NCBI GenBank assembly: GCA_040756745.1
Contig: JBFLYO010000020.1
Span: 1 to 64,000, forward strand
Length of the DNA stretch: 64,000 bases
Reading direction: 5' to 3'
From: JBFLYO01 sp040756745
GTDB lineage: Bacteria; Bacteroidota; Ignavibacteria; UBA10030; UBA6906
In this document: positions 18,717 to 27,859 of the stretch, piece by piece
Layout: each line of letters begins with the position of its first letter
How positions within the stretch are numbered: position 1 is the first letter of the stretch
Position numbers and translations under genes: made by a program
Notes under the pieces: model-generated
Database searches by the model: none
Told to the model about the DNA's origin: nothing
What the model saw: only the letters and a program-made list of their open reading frames with translations

Positions 18717-19027
18717 AGGCTATCGAGTCTTATGCTGAGAAGCCCGGAGAATAAGACTCCCATTGCTCGCACTTCTGCCGGATCGGGCATTTCGGCATGA
18801 CCGGGAAGGTGGTGGTGTACTGACCATAGAAGAGGCAAATTGTCCGCGGAATTCCTATATTTGCACGTGCCCCCGTGCACGGGAATCGCCCACGAACACC
18901 AGGGATCATGCCCGCCCCGATTTTACAGGCAGTCGCTTCACGTTTTCCCCTTCCGCTGAAAAAACCCTCCGGCTCAATCCAGGTCTCACCGCAGCTCGTC
19001 CGTGCCTCCCGCGCGGAGGGGCGCGGC
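18717..19027 (+). other. Intergenic region without recognised gene
   Basis: About 310 bp between the O-antigen ligase remnant and apbE. I see no coding pattern. A TATATTTG (18856-18863) matches the -7 TAnnTTTG box of Bacteroidota-type promoters but has no TTG at the right spacing, and a small CACGTGCCCCCGTG inverted repeat follows. Either may belong to the apbE promoter region. Confidence 0.4.
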
Positions 19028-20101
19028 GTGCTCGACGAACTCGGCACCACTCGAAGCTCTCGGCTGCGCCGTTCCCGCCCGGTTGCATGCGTCGTGATCA
19101 TTGCGACTCTCCTGACAATTGTTTCCTGCAATCGTGATGGGGCCTCGCCCGTCCTGCGACAGACGACGGCGATGAACAGCTATGTCAACATCAGTGTGTA
19201 CGACGAGCTTCCGCGCGATCTCGTCGAACGCTCGATTGATTCGGCCATTGCCGAGATCCAGCGGATCGAGGACATCGCTACAGACTATAGTGACAGCAGT
19301 GAAGTGGGAAGGATCAATACGGCATCGGGCGATCACCCCGTGCTGGTCTCTGAGGACCTGCTAGGCGTGATCCGCAAATCCCTTGCCTACGGTGACTCCT
19401 CAGGGGGGATGTTCGATATCACCGTCGGCCCCCTTGAGAAGACGTGGGATTTCCTCGCCGAACACCCCCGGGTCCCCTCGCCAGATACCATCGCGGCGTT
19501 GCTGCCACTGGTCAATTATCGGGCGGTCAAGGTGCAGGACAAGTCGGTGTATCTCCCCCGCCGTGGCATGGCGCTCGACCTTGGTGCCATCGGCAAGGGG
19601 TTTGCCGTGGAGAGGGCGTGCGCAGTGTTACGGCGTCTGGGAATGAATCGGTTCATCGTCGACCTCGGCGGGAGCCTTGGGATCGAGTGGGAAGGGACCC
19701 ATGGCTTCGATTCCACCGCGGTGACGGTGTCGATACGGCACCCGAGGAACGAGGGAGAGTTCCTCGCGTCCTTCAAATACGGATCGGGGGCGGTGGCGAC
19801 ATCGGGGGATTACCAGCGCTATTTCATGGCCGGAGGAAAACGCTACCATCACATCCTGAACCCCCGCACGGGGTATCCCATCGACAGCGTTGTCAGTGTC
19901 ACCGTGGTGACCGACAATGCGACGGAGGCCGATGCCTACTCCACCATCGTCTTCGCGCTTGGAAAGACGAAGGGGATGGAATACATCCGTAAAACCCCTG
20001 GGCTGGAGGGAATCATTGTCACCCAATCCGGGGACTCCGTGCGCGTCGACCGCTCCCCGGCCTTTGAAGGAAAGCTCGCGTTCGGAACCGCCTCGCAGTA
20101 G
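19028..20101 (+). CDS. apbE: FAD:protein FMN transferase (ApbE), lipoprotein
   Basis: The start chosen is the GTG at 19028, which has a good SD (ggaggg, 19015-19020) and yields a lipoprotein signal ending in LLTIVSC; longer in-frame starts at 18875 and 18908 would bury this signal. The 357-residue product has the ApbE hallmarks: DLGAIGKGFAVERA, VATSGDYQRYF and HHILNPRTGYPID, which bind FAD and Mg2+. The enzyme attaches FMN to threonines of extracytoplasmic flavoproteins such as RnfG/NqrC subunits. No such target is in the window. Confidence 0.92.
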   Translation: MLDELGTTRSSRLRRSRPVACVVIIATLLTIVSCNRDGASPVLRQTTAMNSYVNISVYDELPRDLVERSIDSAIAEIQRIEDIATDYSDSSEVGRINTASGDHPVLVSEDLLGVIRKSLAYGDSSGGMFDITVGPLEKTWDFLAEHPRVPSPDTIAALLPLVNYRAVKVQDKSVYLPRRGMALDLGAIGKGFAVERACAVLRRLGMNRFIVDLGGSLGIEWEGTHGFDSTAVTVSIRHPRNEGEFLASFKYGSGAVATSGDYQRYFMAGGKRYHHILNPRTGYPIDSVVSVTVVTDNATEADAYSTIVFALGKTKGMEYIRKTPGLEGIIVTQSGDSVRVDRSPAFEGKLAFGTASQ

Positions 20102-20138
20102 CCCACGAAGTACAACGACATCACCCTGGAGAACACCC

Positions 20139-21611
20139 ATGCCGTCCCGCCATTTCCATTCACTTAGCACCTTTGCCCTTGCTGTGCTGGCAGTCCTCCT
20201 CTTCCACGCCGAGCTTCCCTCCTCCGGAGGGGGAACCACAGGCCATCGCGGTACGCCGGATCGAACACCCGCCGAGCTCTACGTCACCGCGCGCGGACCG
20301 GAGGATCGGCTCGCCCGGAAGGCCCCGGTGCAATTCACGCCGCTGTCCCAGCCGGACGAGCATACGCCGACGATCATTCTGGATCCTGGAAGGGAGTTTC
20401 AGACTGTCGTGGGAATCGGCGGTGCATTGACTGACGCCGCAGCAGAAACGTTCGCTCGTATGCCGGAGGTGAAGCAGAAGGAACTGCTCGAGGCACTCTT
20501 CGGCAGGGAGAGGGGGAACGGGTACTCGTTGTGCCGGACAAGCATCCATTCCTGCGATTTCTCCAGCGAGAGTTACTCCTACACTGCAACACCGGGTGAC
20601 ACGGCCCTGCAGGATTTTTCCATCGAGCGGGATCTGCGCCACAGGATTCCGTTCATCCGCGCAGCGTTCCGGACTGCCGGTGGGGACCTGAGGTTATTCG
20701 CTTCTCCCTGGAGCCCCCCTGCATGGATGAAGTCGAACAACAACATGCTCGATGGAGGCAAGCTGCAGCCCCGATACAGGAGTGCATGGGCCGCGTACTT
20801 TGTGCGCTTCGTCAGGGAATACGAAAAGGCCGGTGTCCCACTCTGGGGTCTGACGGTCCAGAACGAACCGATGGCGGTCCAGCCGTGGGAGTCATGCATC
20901 TTTACTGCCGAAGAAGAGCGGGACTTCGTCCGTGACCATCTCGGGCCGGCGCTGGAGGGGGCGGGACTCATGCGGCTCAGACTGATGATCTGGGATCACA
21001 ATCGCGGGATCATGTATCAACGCGCAAAGGTCGTCTATGACGATCCGGCGGCAGCACGGTATGTGTGGGGGATGGGGTTCCACTGGTATGTCGGCGATCA
21101 TTTCGACAATGTGCGGCTCGTCCGGGATGCCTACCCGGACAAAGCCCTCGTCTTCACGGAAGGGACGGTGGAGAATTTCGACGCCGCACGGCTCCATGAA
21201 TGGCAATGGGGCGAACAGTATGCCCGTTCGATGATCGTGGATCTCAACAACGGTGCTTCCGGGTGGGTTGACTGGAACGTCCTGCTCGACGAGCAAGGGG
21301 GGCCGAACCATGTCGGCAACTACTGCATGGCCCCGGTGATCTGTGATACCCGGACCGGCGAGGTGACTTACATGAACTCGTACTATTACATCGGGCACTT
21401 TTCTCGGTTCATCCGCCCCGGAGCAAAAAGGATCGTCTGCTCGTCGAACTCGGACGATCTGCTGGGAACTGCGTTTGTTCGCCCCGACGGAAGGATTGCA
21501 GTCGTTGTTCTCAACACGACAGAGAAGGAGATCAGGTTCGTCACATGGCTCGACGGCACTGGTGCCTGGACGGTCAGTCCGCCCCGATCGATACTGACGC
21601 TCCTGCTATGA
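20139..21611 (+). CDS. GH30 family glycoside hydrolase (glucosylceramidase-like), secreted
   Basis: The start is the ATG at 20139, with ggag 9 bp upstream and a signal sequence (FALAVLAVLLFHAELPSS). The 490-residue product has the GH30 clan-A TIM barrel: FQTVVGIGGALTDAAAETF at the barrel start, acid/base E243 in VQNEPMAVQPWESC and nucleophile E341 in VFTEGTVENF, plus the C-terminal beta-sandwich ending in PPRSILTLLL. The motifs resemble GH30 subfamily 1-type retaining beta-glucosidases/glucosylceramidases. It stands outside the main glycan operon; the next gene follows by 24 bp. Confidence 0.92.
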   Translation: MPSRHFHSLSTFALAVLAVLLFHAELPSSGGGTTGHRGTPDRTPAELYVTARGPEDRLARKAPVQFTPLSQPDEHTPTIILDPGREFQTVVGIGGALTDAAAETFARMPEVKQKELLEALFGRERGNGYSLCRTSIHSCDFSSESYSYTATPGDTALQDFSIERDLRHRIPFIRAAFRTAGGDLRLFASPWSPPAWMKSNNNMLDGGKLQPRYRSAWAAYFVRFVREYEKAGVPLWGLTVQNEPMAVQPWESCIFTAEEERDFVRDHLGPALEGAGLMRLRLMIWDHNRGIMYQRAKVVYDDPAAARYVWGMGFHWYVGDHFDNVRLVRDAYPDKALVFTEGTVENFDAARLHEWQWGEQYARSMIVDLNNGASGWVDWNVLLDEQGGPNHVGNYCMAPVICDTRTGEVTYMNSYYYIGHFSRFIRPGAKRIVCSSNSDDLLGTAFVRPDGRIAVVVLNTTEKEIRFVTWLDGTGAWTVSPPRSILTLLL

Positions 21612-21635
21612 CGTTGTGCGCCCGAGGCAGGGTCC

Positions 21636-22853
21636 ATGACACAGTTTCCGGAATCACGCAGGGTTCGTGCTTTCGTGGATAGATTGACGGCGGAGTATAT
21701 TTCACTCTGGGCCGATAGTCCCGAAACTTGGCCCGAGCCCGGCGAGCCGACTTCTCCCGAAGCACAGACGGCGAAGGAAGAGGAGATCGAAAAGATCATC
21801 CGGAGCGCCGAACATGCCTGGCGGCGGGATTCCGGTCATGGTTCCGCAGAGCGCTTTCGCCTGCGCGGGCGTATCCGAATGGCGGTCGCTCAGTCATTCG
21901 CGCCCGGCGATGACGGCAGCGTCGGCCGCTTCTTTGAGGAGTGTGAGCACGTGGCCGATTGTTTCGTCCGCAGAGCGCGCACTTTCGATCCCGAAGTGAC
22001 GGAGGATGATATCCACCAGGCGCTGCGCAACCAGTGGGTGTTCAATAGCATCCAGCAGTACCTTGCCACTCCGATTTCCCTCACCGCGTCCTCGTTCGCC
22101 TACAGCATGCTCTATCCCTATACCGACAACTGGCTCGATGCGGAAGACTCTCCGCAGGCGGAAAAAGAGAGGCTCCTTTGCTGGTTGGCTGCACGACTGG
22201 CGGGAGATCCGGGAGGGGTTGCTGAGGGGCGGACCGGTGCCGTGGATACGCTTATCCGCATGATCGAAGACGAGTATCCCAGACTCCGCTACCCGGCCGT
22301 CTACGAGAGTCTCAAGGCCATCCACGCCTCTCAGCAGGAGAGCGTTCGCCTGCTGACGCCGGCCCCCCGCGGTGCGGAGGCGGACCTGCTGGCGATCACC
22401 ATCCGAAAAGGGGGGACCTCGGTGCTAGCCGACGGTTTTCTGGCGGCAGGCAATCTGGCCGATCAGCACGCGACGGCCATGTTTGGGTACGGCGTACTCC
22501 TCCAGCTGATCGATGACCTGCAGGATATCGAAAACGATGCAGCGGCTGGCCAATCAACTCCCATGATCAGGGCCGTGGCCACGGGGACGCTCGAGGCCGC
22601 AACAAACCGCCTTATCTGGTTTATCCGGAGGATTACACTGGACATGGAACGCAGTGCGTCCAAGGGGAACTCCTGGATCGCGGGCCTGATCGACCGCTCA
22701 TGTGTCGCCATGGCCCTTGAGGCGATCGCCCGACAGAGGAGGCTGTACAGCGAGCGCTATCTCGCGATGGTCGGTGCACGAACGCCGGTGCGGTTGGAAT
22801 GCCTCGGAAGCATGAGGAAACGCGTGAGGAGGATGAATGTAGGGGCGCGGTAA
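21636..22853 (+). CDS. Isoprenoid-synthase-like protein of unknown substrate
   Basis: The 405-residue, mostly helical product has no signal peptide. Residues 255-305 read like the second half of a trans-prenyltransferase: RKGGTSVLADGFLAAG, then LLQLIDDLQDIENDAAAG, where D293-D294-x-x-D297 matches the second DDxxD magnesium motif. An earlier DNWLD (D164-D168), followed by AED, may take the place of the first aspartate-rich motif. The first 100 residues are not typical of polyprenyl synthetases. It could be a class I terpene-synthase-fold enzyme or an inactive relative. No isoprenoid genes flank it. The stop codon lies at the centre of a strong palindrome. Confidence 0.5.
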   Translation: MTQFPESRRVRAFVDRLTAEYISLWADSPETWPEPGEPTSPEAQTAKEEEIEKIIRSAEHAWRRDSGHGSAERFRLRGRIRMAVAQSFAPGDDGSVGRFFEECEHVADCFVRRARTFDPEVTEDDIHQALRNQWVFNSIQQYLATPISLTASSFAYSMLYPYTDNWLDAEDSPQAEKERLLCWLAARLAGDPGGVAEGRTGAVDTLIRMIEDEYPRLRYPAVYESLKAIHASQQESVRLLTPAPRGAEADLLAITIRKGGTSVLADGFLAAGNLADQHATAMFGYGVLLQLIDDLQDIENDAAAGQSTPMIRAVATGTLEAATNRLIWFIRRITLDMERSASKGNSWIAGLIDRSCVAMALEAIARQRRLYSERYLAMVGARTPVRLECLGSMRKRVRRMNVGAR

Positions 22854-22878
22854 CCGCGCCCCTACAGGGTGTACACCC
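22839..22878. terminator. Two adjacent palindromes between convergent genes
   Basis: 22839-22865 has perfect 13-bp arms (GTAGGGGCGCGGT and its complement) around a single A and contains the TAA stop of the + strand gene. 22867-22878 is a perfect 12-bp palindrome (GGGTGTACACCC) ending at the last base before the - strand gene's stop. They probably serve as a bidirectional terminator or REP-like element; there is no U-tract. Confidence 0.6.
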
Positions 22879-23763
22879 CTATTGCTGATTGTACGAATCG
22901 ACGACGATGACCAGGTAGTTCTGTTTCCAGAATTTATCCGGACTCACGATCGTGAGTTCCGAGTTCGCCTGTTCATCCTCCGCTGTCGCGAAGACCTCCG
23001 ACTTACGGCGGGGGAGGATCTCATCGATCTTACCAGCCACGTGGAACTTCAGGTCCCTGGTCTTGTCGATCGGCGTGAACTGCCTGCCGTCGAAATCGCT
23101 CGTCATGACGGTGGTCGAGCCGAGCAATCCCCACAGGAACCCGCCTTCGTCCGCGATGATTCCCTTTTCTTTCAGTTCATCACGCGTCCCGATGGCCACA
23201 TAGGCAGTGTTCAGCGTCGTGCGTTGCATCTCGATCGTCTCGTCCTTCTGCGAAATCAGCCGAGTCTTCTCCGCGACCGACGTTTCGAGCCCCTGGACAC
23301 GCGCCTCAAGCTGGGCGATCGATTCCTCCCGTTCTCGGAGTGAGTTCTTCAGGTTGGTGATCATCTCGTTCAGACTTGCGATCTGGCCGCCGAACGATTT
23401 GATCTTCGCCTGCAGGTTGGCAATCTTCTGGCGGTTCTCTTTCAACGTCGACCCGATATCGCCGATGCTCTGGAGAAGTTTCTGCCGGGCGTCGGCGTTT
23501 GTGAAATGCGCCGGTCCCTCTGCGACGCCTGAACCCTTCTTCAGCAGCGACTCCTTCGCACGCGCGCGCTCGATGTCGGCGTAGATGTCGTTCACCGCGC
23601 GGAGCACCTCATCGAAGTACGCGTCCCGCTCGGCGATGCTCTGCTGGAGTGACGTTCGCTCGTTCTGCACGTCGCCAAGCTGCTTCTCGAGTTCCGCCTC
23701 CCGTCCCTTGCAGCCGGCCGCCAGCACGCAGCAGAACATTGCAATGGTGATCTTTGCGATCAT
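22879..23763 (-). CDS. Coiled-coil lipoprotein, function unknown
   Basis: The 294-residue product has a lipoprotein signal with lipobox LAAGC (Cys about 18), then a long heptad-rich coiled coil over roughly residues 20-180, and a C-terminal globular part (GFLWGLLGSTTVMTSDFDGR) without a family I recognise. It should be anchored to the membrane facing the periplasm. An SD (aaggg) precedes the ATG. A structural or scaffolding role is possible, but nothing in the neighbourhood points to one. The gene stands alone, convergent with the isoprenoid-synthase-like gene. Confidence 0.75.
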   Translation of the reverse strand: MIAKITIAMFCCVLAAGCKGREAELEKQLGDVQNERTSLQQSIAERDAYFDEVLRAVNDIYADIERARAKESLLKKGSGVAEGPAHFTNADARQKLLQSIGDIGSTLKENRQKIANLQAKIKSFGGQIASLNEMITNLKNSLREREESIAQLEARVQGLETSVAEKTRLISQKDETIEMQRTTLNTAYVAIGTRDELKEKGIIADEGGFLWGLLGSTTVMTSDFDGRQFTPIDKTRDLKFHVAGKIDEILPRRKSEVFATAEDEQANSELTIVSPDKFWKQNYLVIVVDSYNQQ

Positions 23764-24116
23764 GGGTTCACCCTTGTGGTTGTTGATGAGGAGCGGGCTC
23801 CTCGCAGGAGCCCGGCACTATAGTCGGATCCGGGCCCTCCCCTGTGGGATGCCCCACCACCACCCGGATCCGTGACGGAAGGCCTGTCCCCTCCGTCTCA
23901 ATTCCGGCTTCAGGGTAGTGAAGTGCGGCAGCAGTCTCAATAGGGTAAAGAGCGTATATTGGGGAGTAGTATGTTCGACCGACCTCGTTCTGGGCGCCGT
24001 CTGAGATACACCCTCACCCCCTTTCCCCCTCTCCCAAATTGGGAGAGGGGGGTCGGGGGGTGCGGGTAAAACCGGGTGAAGGGTGAGGTGGGAAAAAGGT
24101 AGCGGTGTGTTGCCGG
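23764..24116. other. Intergenic region holding nested palindromes
   Basis: About 350 bp without a coding pattern. The main structure is a perfect hairpin at 24025-24051: 13-bp arms CCCCCTCTCCCAA and complement around one A. Outer CCTCACCC (about 24011-24018) and GGGTGAGG (about 24081-24088) words may extend it. It lies downstream of the NarL-like gene on the - strand and may be its terminator. The rest of the region precedes the coiled-coil lipoprotein gene; no clear promoter was found. Confidence 0.6.
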
Positions 24117-24788
24117 TTAGCTCTGCGGCTTCACGAGTCCGAGTGCTATCGCATGCCGCACGAGGCCGGCAGTGTCGTGGATGTCGAGCTTCTGCATCAG
24201 GTTGGCCCTGTGCGTATTGACGGTGCGGAAACTGAGGAACAGTGCATCCGCAATTTGGCGGTTGGTGTACCCCTGGGCGATGTACTGCAGCACCTGCAGC
24301 TCGCGCCTGGTCAGTTGCGTGGCCGCAGCATCGTCGTTCTTCGTCTCCTGCGCGGGCTCGGTACGCTTGAGGAAGCCCTCAACGATCAGGTGCGAGATGC
24401 CACGGCTGAAGAACCGATCGCCATGCACCACGCTGCGGATTGCGTCGAAGATCTCCTTCCTGCTTGCATTCTTGAGCAGATAACCGGACGCGCCGGCCCG
24501 TAGTCCCTGAAGCGCATACTCTTCGTCCTCATGGACGCTGAGGATGAGAACCTTAACGTCGGGATGGTTCTGCCTGATGATCTTCGTGGCCTCGATGCCG
24601 TCGAGGCGTGGCATGGAGATATCCATAATCACAACATCAGGCGTGTGTCTGTCGGACAGCCGGACGGCTTCTTCGCCGTCAGCCGCCTCGGCAACGACCG
24701 CGAACTCGGGCGCACCTTTGAGGAGGATCCGGAGCCCGCTCCGGACCACGTCGTGGTCGTCAGCTATCAGGATTCTTATCTTCTTCAT
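24117..24788 (-). CDS. NarL/FixJ-family response regulator
   Basis: The 223-residue product has a receiver domain (residues 1-120, acidic pocket D10-D11, phosphoacceptor D56 in VIMDISMP, and the conserved Lys in LLKNA) and a C-terminal LuxR-type helix-turn-helix (LTRRELQVLQYIAQGYTNRQ onward, residues about 155-215). It should bind DNA after phosphorylation by the kinase encoded just upstream, whose gene overlaps this one by 29 bp. The overlap implies fixed stoichiometry by translational coupling. Target genes are not evident here. Confidence 0.93.
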   Translation of the reverse strand: MKKIRILIADDHDVVRSGLRILLKGAPEFAVVAEAADGEEAVRLSDRHTPDVVIMDISMPRLDGIEATKIIRQNHPDVKVLILSVHEDEEYALQGLRAGASGYLLKNASRKEIFDAIRSVVHGDRFFSRGISHLIVEGFLKRTEPAQETKNDDAAATQLTRRELQVLQYIAQGYTNRQIADALFLSFRTVNTHRANLMQKLDIHDTAGLVRHAIALGLVKPQS

Positions 24789-26982
24789 TCCGTGCGTGTG
24801 CCTCCAGAGGAATACTGACGAGGACGGTCGTCCCCCTGCCGGGAGCGGAGTCGATGGTGCACTCGCCGCCGAGGAGTTCCGCGCGTTCCCGCATGCTGAT
24901 CAGTCCGAGTCCCTCGCCGCGCCCCCGCCGGGCTGTCGCCGACTCCGGGTCGAAGCCGGCGCCGTCGTCCGCGACCACGAGCTGTAGAGCCGATCCTGTC
25001 CGCCCGAGGCGGACCGTCGCTAACGTCGCACCCGCATGTCGGACTGTATTGGAAAGCGCTTCCTGCGCGATCCGGTAGAGTGCGATTTCGATCTCTGGGT
25101 CAAGCTCTGCCGGAGGCGAGTCGGCGAGATGAAATGACGCCGAGACGCGGTGTGTTGTACCGACTTCTTTGCACAGCATGCGCAACGCCGACACGAGGCC
25201 GAAGTCGTCCAGCGCGCTCGGCCGGAGATTCGACGAGATTCTGCGGACAGAGGTGATCGCGTGGTCCAGCTCCTTTGTGAAGGAACGGATCTCGCGCGAC
25301 ATGCCTCGGCTTCCCGTCGGAATATCTTCCGCAAACGCTTCCGCGCGGAGCTTGATGCCGCTGAGTCGCTGGCACAGGTCGTCATGGAGTTCCCGCGAGA
25401 TGCGTGTCCGCTCTTCCTCCTGCGCACGCTGCACCGACTCGGCGAAGCGCCTGAGGTCGGCAAGCCGGCGCTGCTCCGCGGCTTCGAGCTGCTCCTCCGC
25501 AGCCCGCCGCGCCGAGATGTCTTCCATCATGACGATGTGCAGCGGCGTGCGTGATCGGTCTAACTGCATCCGCGAGATGTTAAGGTTGACCCAGCTGTGC
25601 AGGCCGTGGCGCCGCCGCACCGTCAGCTCGGCGTTCATGCGGCGACGCGCCCCCTCGCGCACCTCCGCAAGAGCCGCGCCGCTCTCGTTGTGCAGGGCGG
25701 GAACCAGCGTATCGAGCGTCATCGTGGCGAGGTCCTGCTCCGTGTGGCCGAACATTTCCTGCAACGCGGGGTTCGTCTGGATGATGCGTCCGTCCTGGTC
25801 AGCGAGGGCAATGCCGACAGGAGCGTCTCGGAACAGCGTCCTGAATCGGAGCTCACTCTCCTGCAGTTGTTCCCCCGCCTGGACGAGCTGCCCCGTCATC
25901 ACATTGAACGCGTCCCCCAGGTCGCGCAGCTCATCGTTGGACCGGACCTCGATGCGCTGGGCGTGGTCGCCTCGGGCGACGGCATTCATGGCGGTTACGA
26001 GGCGGTGGAGCGGAGTCGTGATGTTCTTCGTCGTGATCACTCCTGCAGCAATGCCGAAGGCGACGCCGAGGAGCAGAACGAACAGGATCCGTGTATTCGC
26101 TGCCCGTCCGGCCTGGAGCACGTCTTCCTTGGCCTGAGCCAGGCTCGTCTCGGTCCGCGGCTTGAGCCGCTCGTTGAGCAGCGCACCGAGTTCACGGTAG
26201 ACGCCGATGAAGGTCGTAAGCTTCTCCATCGTCTCCTTCTGCTGCTCGAGGATGATCCTGGCAAGCCCCAGACTCTCCTCAGAGAGCTGGCGGAGTTCGC
26301 CCGTCCAGCGGGCTTCTTCGGAAGACAGCAAAACGACCTGATACACCTGGAAATAGCGTCGGAATTCCCGTTCGGCAATCCGGATCCGTTTCTCGAACCG
26401 CGATTCCCCGGTAATGAAGAAATCGCCCAGGCCCTTCGTGACGGCATTGACGTTGACTTCCATTTCCAGGGCTGCCTGCAGGCGGCGATAGGCCAGGGGG
26501 TCATCGGGTGTGATCGATGGGACGATCTTACCGGTGAGAAGGGCATCGATGGCGTCGAGGTTCCGGAGGAGGGCCTGAATGTTCTGTGCCTGCAGGTCTT
26601 TCAGGGTGATCTGCTCGGCGGCCAGGGCATGAAACCGGTCAAAACGCTGCCGGAGCGAAAGCCAGAGGTCCCAGTCGCTCGACTGCCGGGCTGCCTCGCG
26701 GAAGCGCTGCTGTGATAGCTCGAAATTCTGAACGTTTTTCGAGAACGACTCGCGCAATGTCGGATCGCCCGTGGAAAGGTACCCCAGTGCGGCAAAGGCT
26801 GTTTCTACAAGGTTATTTTCGACCCCATACACGGCCGAATTGAGCGGTTCCTTGAATTGCGTGATTTCCTCGATCCTGGCAGCAACCTCGAGGGTCTGGG
26901 TGTACGAGACAATACCGATGGCAACGCACAGAATAAGCAGGGTGGCGATACCTGCGCCCAGTTTGGTACCTATCTTCGGCAT
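24760..26982 (-). CDS. NarX-like membrane sensor histidine kinase (HAMP-PAS-HisKA_3-HATPase)
   Basis: The start is the ATG at 26982, with SD ggaggaggg 6 bp upstream; the frame extends to 27015 without one. The 740-residue product has TM1 (about 10-28), a helical periplasmic region (about 30-295), TM2 (298-317), HAMP (318-372), a PAS domain (375-495), a HisKA_3 phosphoacceptor H533 in RISRELHDDLCQRL, and HATPase (about 600-735, VVADDGAGFD, GEGLGLISMRERA). The HisKA_3 type fits its NarL-type partner. The sensed signal is unknown; the helical sensor region resembles four-helix chemoreceptor-like input domains. Confidence 0.92.
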   Translation of the reverse strand: MPKIGTKLGAGIATLLILCVAIGIVSYTQTLEVAARIEEITQFKEPLNSAVYGVENNLVETAFAALGYLSTGDPTLRESFSKNVQNFELSQQRFREAARQSSDWDLWLSLRQRFDRFHALAAEQITLKDLQAQNIQALLRNLDAIDALLTGKIVPSITPDDPLAYRRLQAALEMEVNVNAVTKGLGDFFITGESRFEKRIRIAEREFRRYFQVYQVVLLSSEEARWTGELRQLSEESLGLARIILEQQKETMEKLTTFIGVYRELGALLNERLKPRTETSLAQAKEDVLQAGRAANTRILFVLLLGVAFGIAAGVITTKNITTPLHRLVTAMNAVARGDHAQRIEVRSNDELRDLGDAFNVMTGQLVQAGEQLQESELRFRTLFRDAPVGIALADQDGRIIQTNPALQEMFGHTEQDLATMTLDTLVPALHNESGAALAEVREGARRRMNAELTVRRRHGLHSWVNLNISRMQLDRSRTPLHIVMMEDISARRAAEEQLEAAEQRRLADLRRFAESVQRAQEEERTRISRELHDDLCQRLSGIKLRAEAFAEDIPTGSRGMSREIRSFTKELDHAITSVRRISSNLRPSALDDFGLVSALRMLCKEVGTTHRVSASFHLADSPPAELDPEIEIALYRIAQEALSNTVRHAGATLATVRLGRTGSALQLVVADDGAGFDPESATARRGRGEGLGLISMRERAELLGGECTIDSAPGRGTTVLVSIPLEAHARNEEDKNPDS

Positions 26983-27294
26983 GATCTTCCCTCCTCCGGC
27001 ACATGGTCCGCGCAATGCACTTCCCCGGGCGCGGAACCGGAGCAGAATTATAGAGAAGATTTGGACAAAAAACGAGGCGTGAGAAACGTGGATAAGCAGA
27101 ATTTTCGTCGCGCCAGAGAATACCGCTCCTCTGGCCCGCTGCTGAGGGGGAAAGTGGCGGACGTGGACGGAGTTCCGACGACAAGTCTCTTGACTTCAGA
27201 GTTCAGGAACTGTACCTTCTCTGCACTGCACAGAATACGTGGTCCGCCAAACGCCTAACCACCATCCACTTCAATACGCTGAAAGGAGCTTGCT
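26983..27294. other. Divergent intergenic region; candidate promoter at 27190-27220
   Basis: About 310 bp between the kinase gene (-) and the VOC gene (+). On the + strand TTG (27190-27192), a 20-bp spacer and TACCTTCT (27213-27220) resemble a weak TTG-N20-TAnnTTTG promoter for the VOC gene, which has an AAAGGAG SD just before its ATG. Otherwise I see nothing. Confidence 0.35.
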
Positions 27295-27750
27295 ATGGCT
27301 GCACCGGTGACCCACTTTGAAATCAATGTGCGGGACGGGAAGCGTGCGCAGGATTTCTACGCCGGTCTCTTCGGCTGGAAGATTCAGAATGTTGCGGAAA
27401 TGAACTACGGACTCGTTGACACCGGAGTCAAGATGGGGATCAACGGAGGGATCGGACAGGTGCAGGAAGGTCAGAACCCGGGCGTCACAGTGTACGTGCA
27501 GGTGGAACAACTGCAGGAGTATCTTGACAAAGCAATCGCGCTCGGCGGAAGGATGCTGACGCCGGTGACGGAGGTTCCCAACATGGTCACCTTCGCGCTC
27601 TTCGCGGACCCGGAAGGAAACACCGTCGGTCTTGTGAAGGGACCGCAGTCTCCGCCGAAACCCCGCAAGGCGAAGAAAGCTCCGGCACGCCGGAAGGCGG
27701 CTGCACGTCCGCGCGCACGCGCAAAAACCCGCCGGGGCAAAAAGCGATAG
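27295..27750 (+). CDS. VOC-family protein (glyoxalase/bleomycin-resistance fold) with basic tail
   Basis: The 151-residue product has one vicinal-oxygen-chelate module: HFEINVRDGKRAQDFYAGLF at the start and LFADPEGNTVGLVKG near residue 118, the usual betaalphabetabetabeta pattern. From about residue 120 it carries a tail of some 30 residues made almost only of Lys, Arg, Ala and Pro (PRKAKKAPARRKAAARPRAR), resembling histone H1-like tails. The tail could bind DNA, RNA or a polyanion. The catalytic activity is unknown. SD aaaggag is well placed. A strong terminator follows at 27773. Confidence 0.8.
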   Translation: MAAPVTHFEINVRDGKRAQDFYAGLFGWKIQNVAEMNYGLVDTGVKMGINGGIGQVQEGQNPGVTVYVQVEQLQEYLDKAIALGGRMLTPVTEVPNMVTFALFADPEGNTVGLVKGPQSPPKPRKAKKAPARRKAAARPRARAKTRRGKKR

Positions 27751-27772
27751 CGCCCGCTCGTGCGATCTCCAG

Positions 27773-27804
27773 CAAAGGCGTCCTTGTGACGCCTTTGTTG
27801 TTCC
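27773..27804 (+). terminator. Rho-independent terminator after the VOC gene
   Basis: A perfect 10-bp stem (CAAAGGCGTC and its complement GACGCCTTTG) with a 5-nt loop CTTGT, followed by TTGTTCC, 22 bp after the VOC stop codon. Confidence 0.8.
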
Positions 27805-27859
27805 AGAGCTGTACGTTCTTGACGAGGAACGAATCGACCACGCACAACAGGAGGAACCT

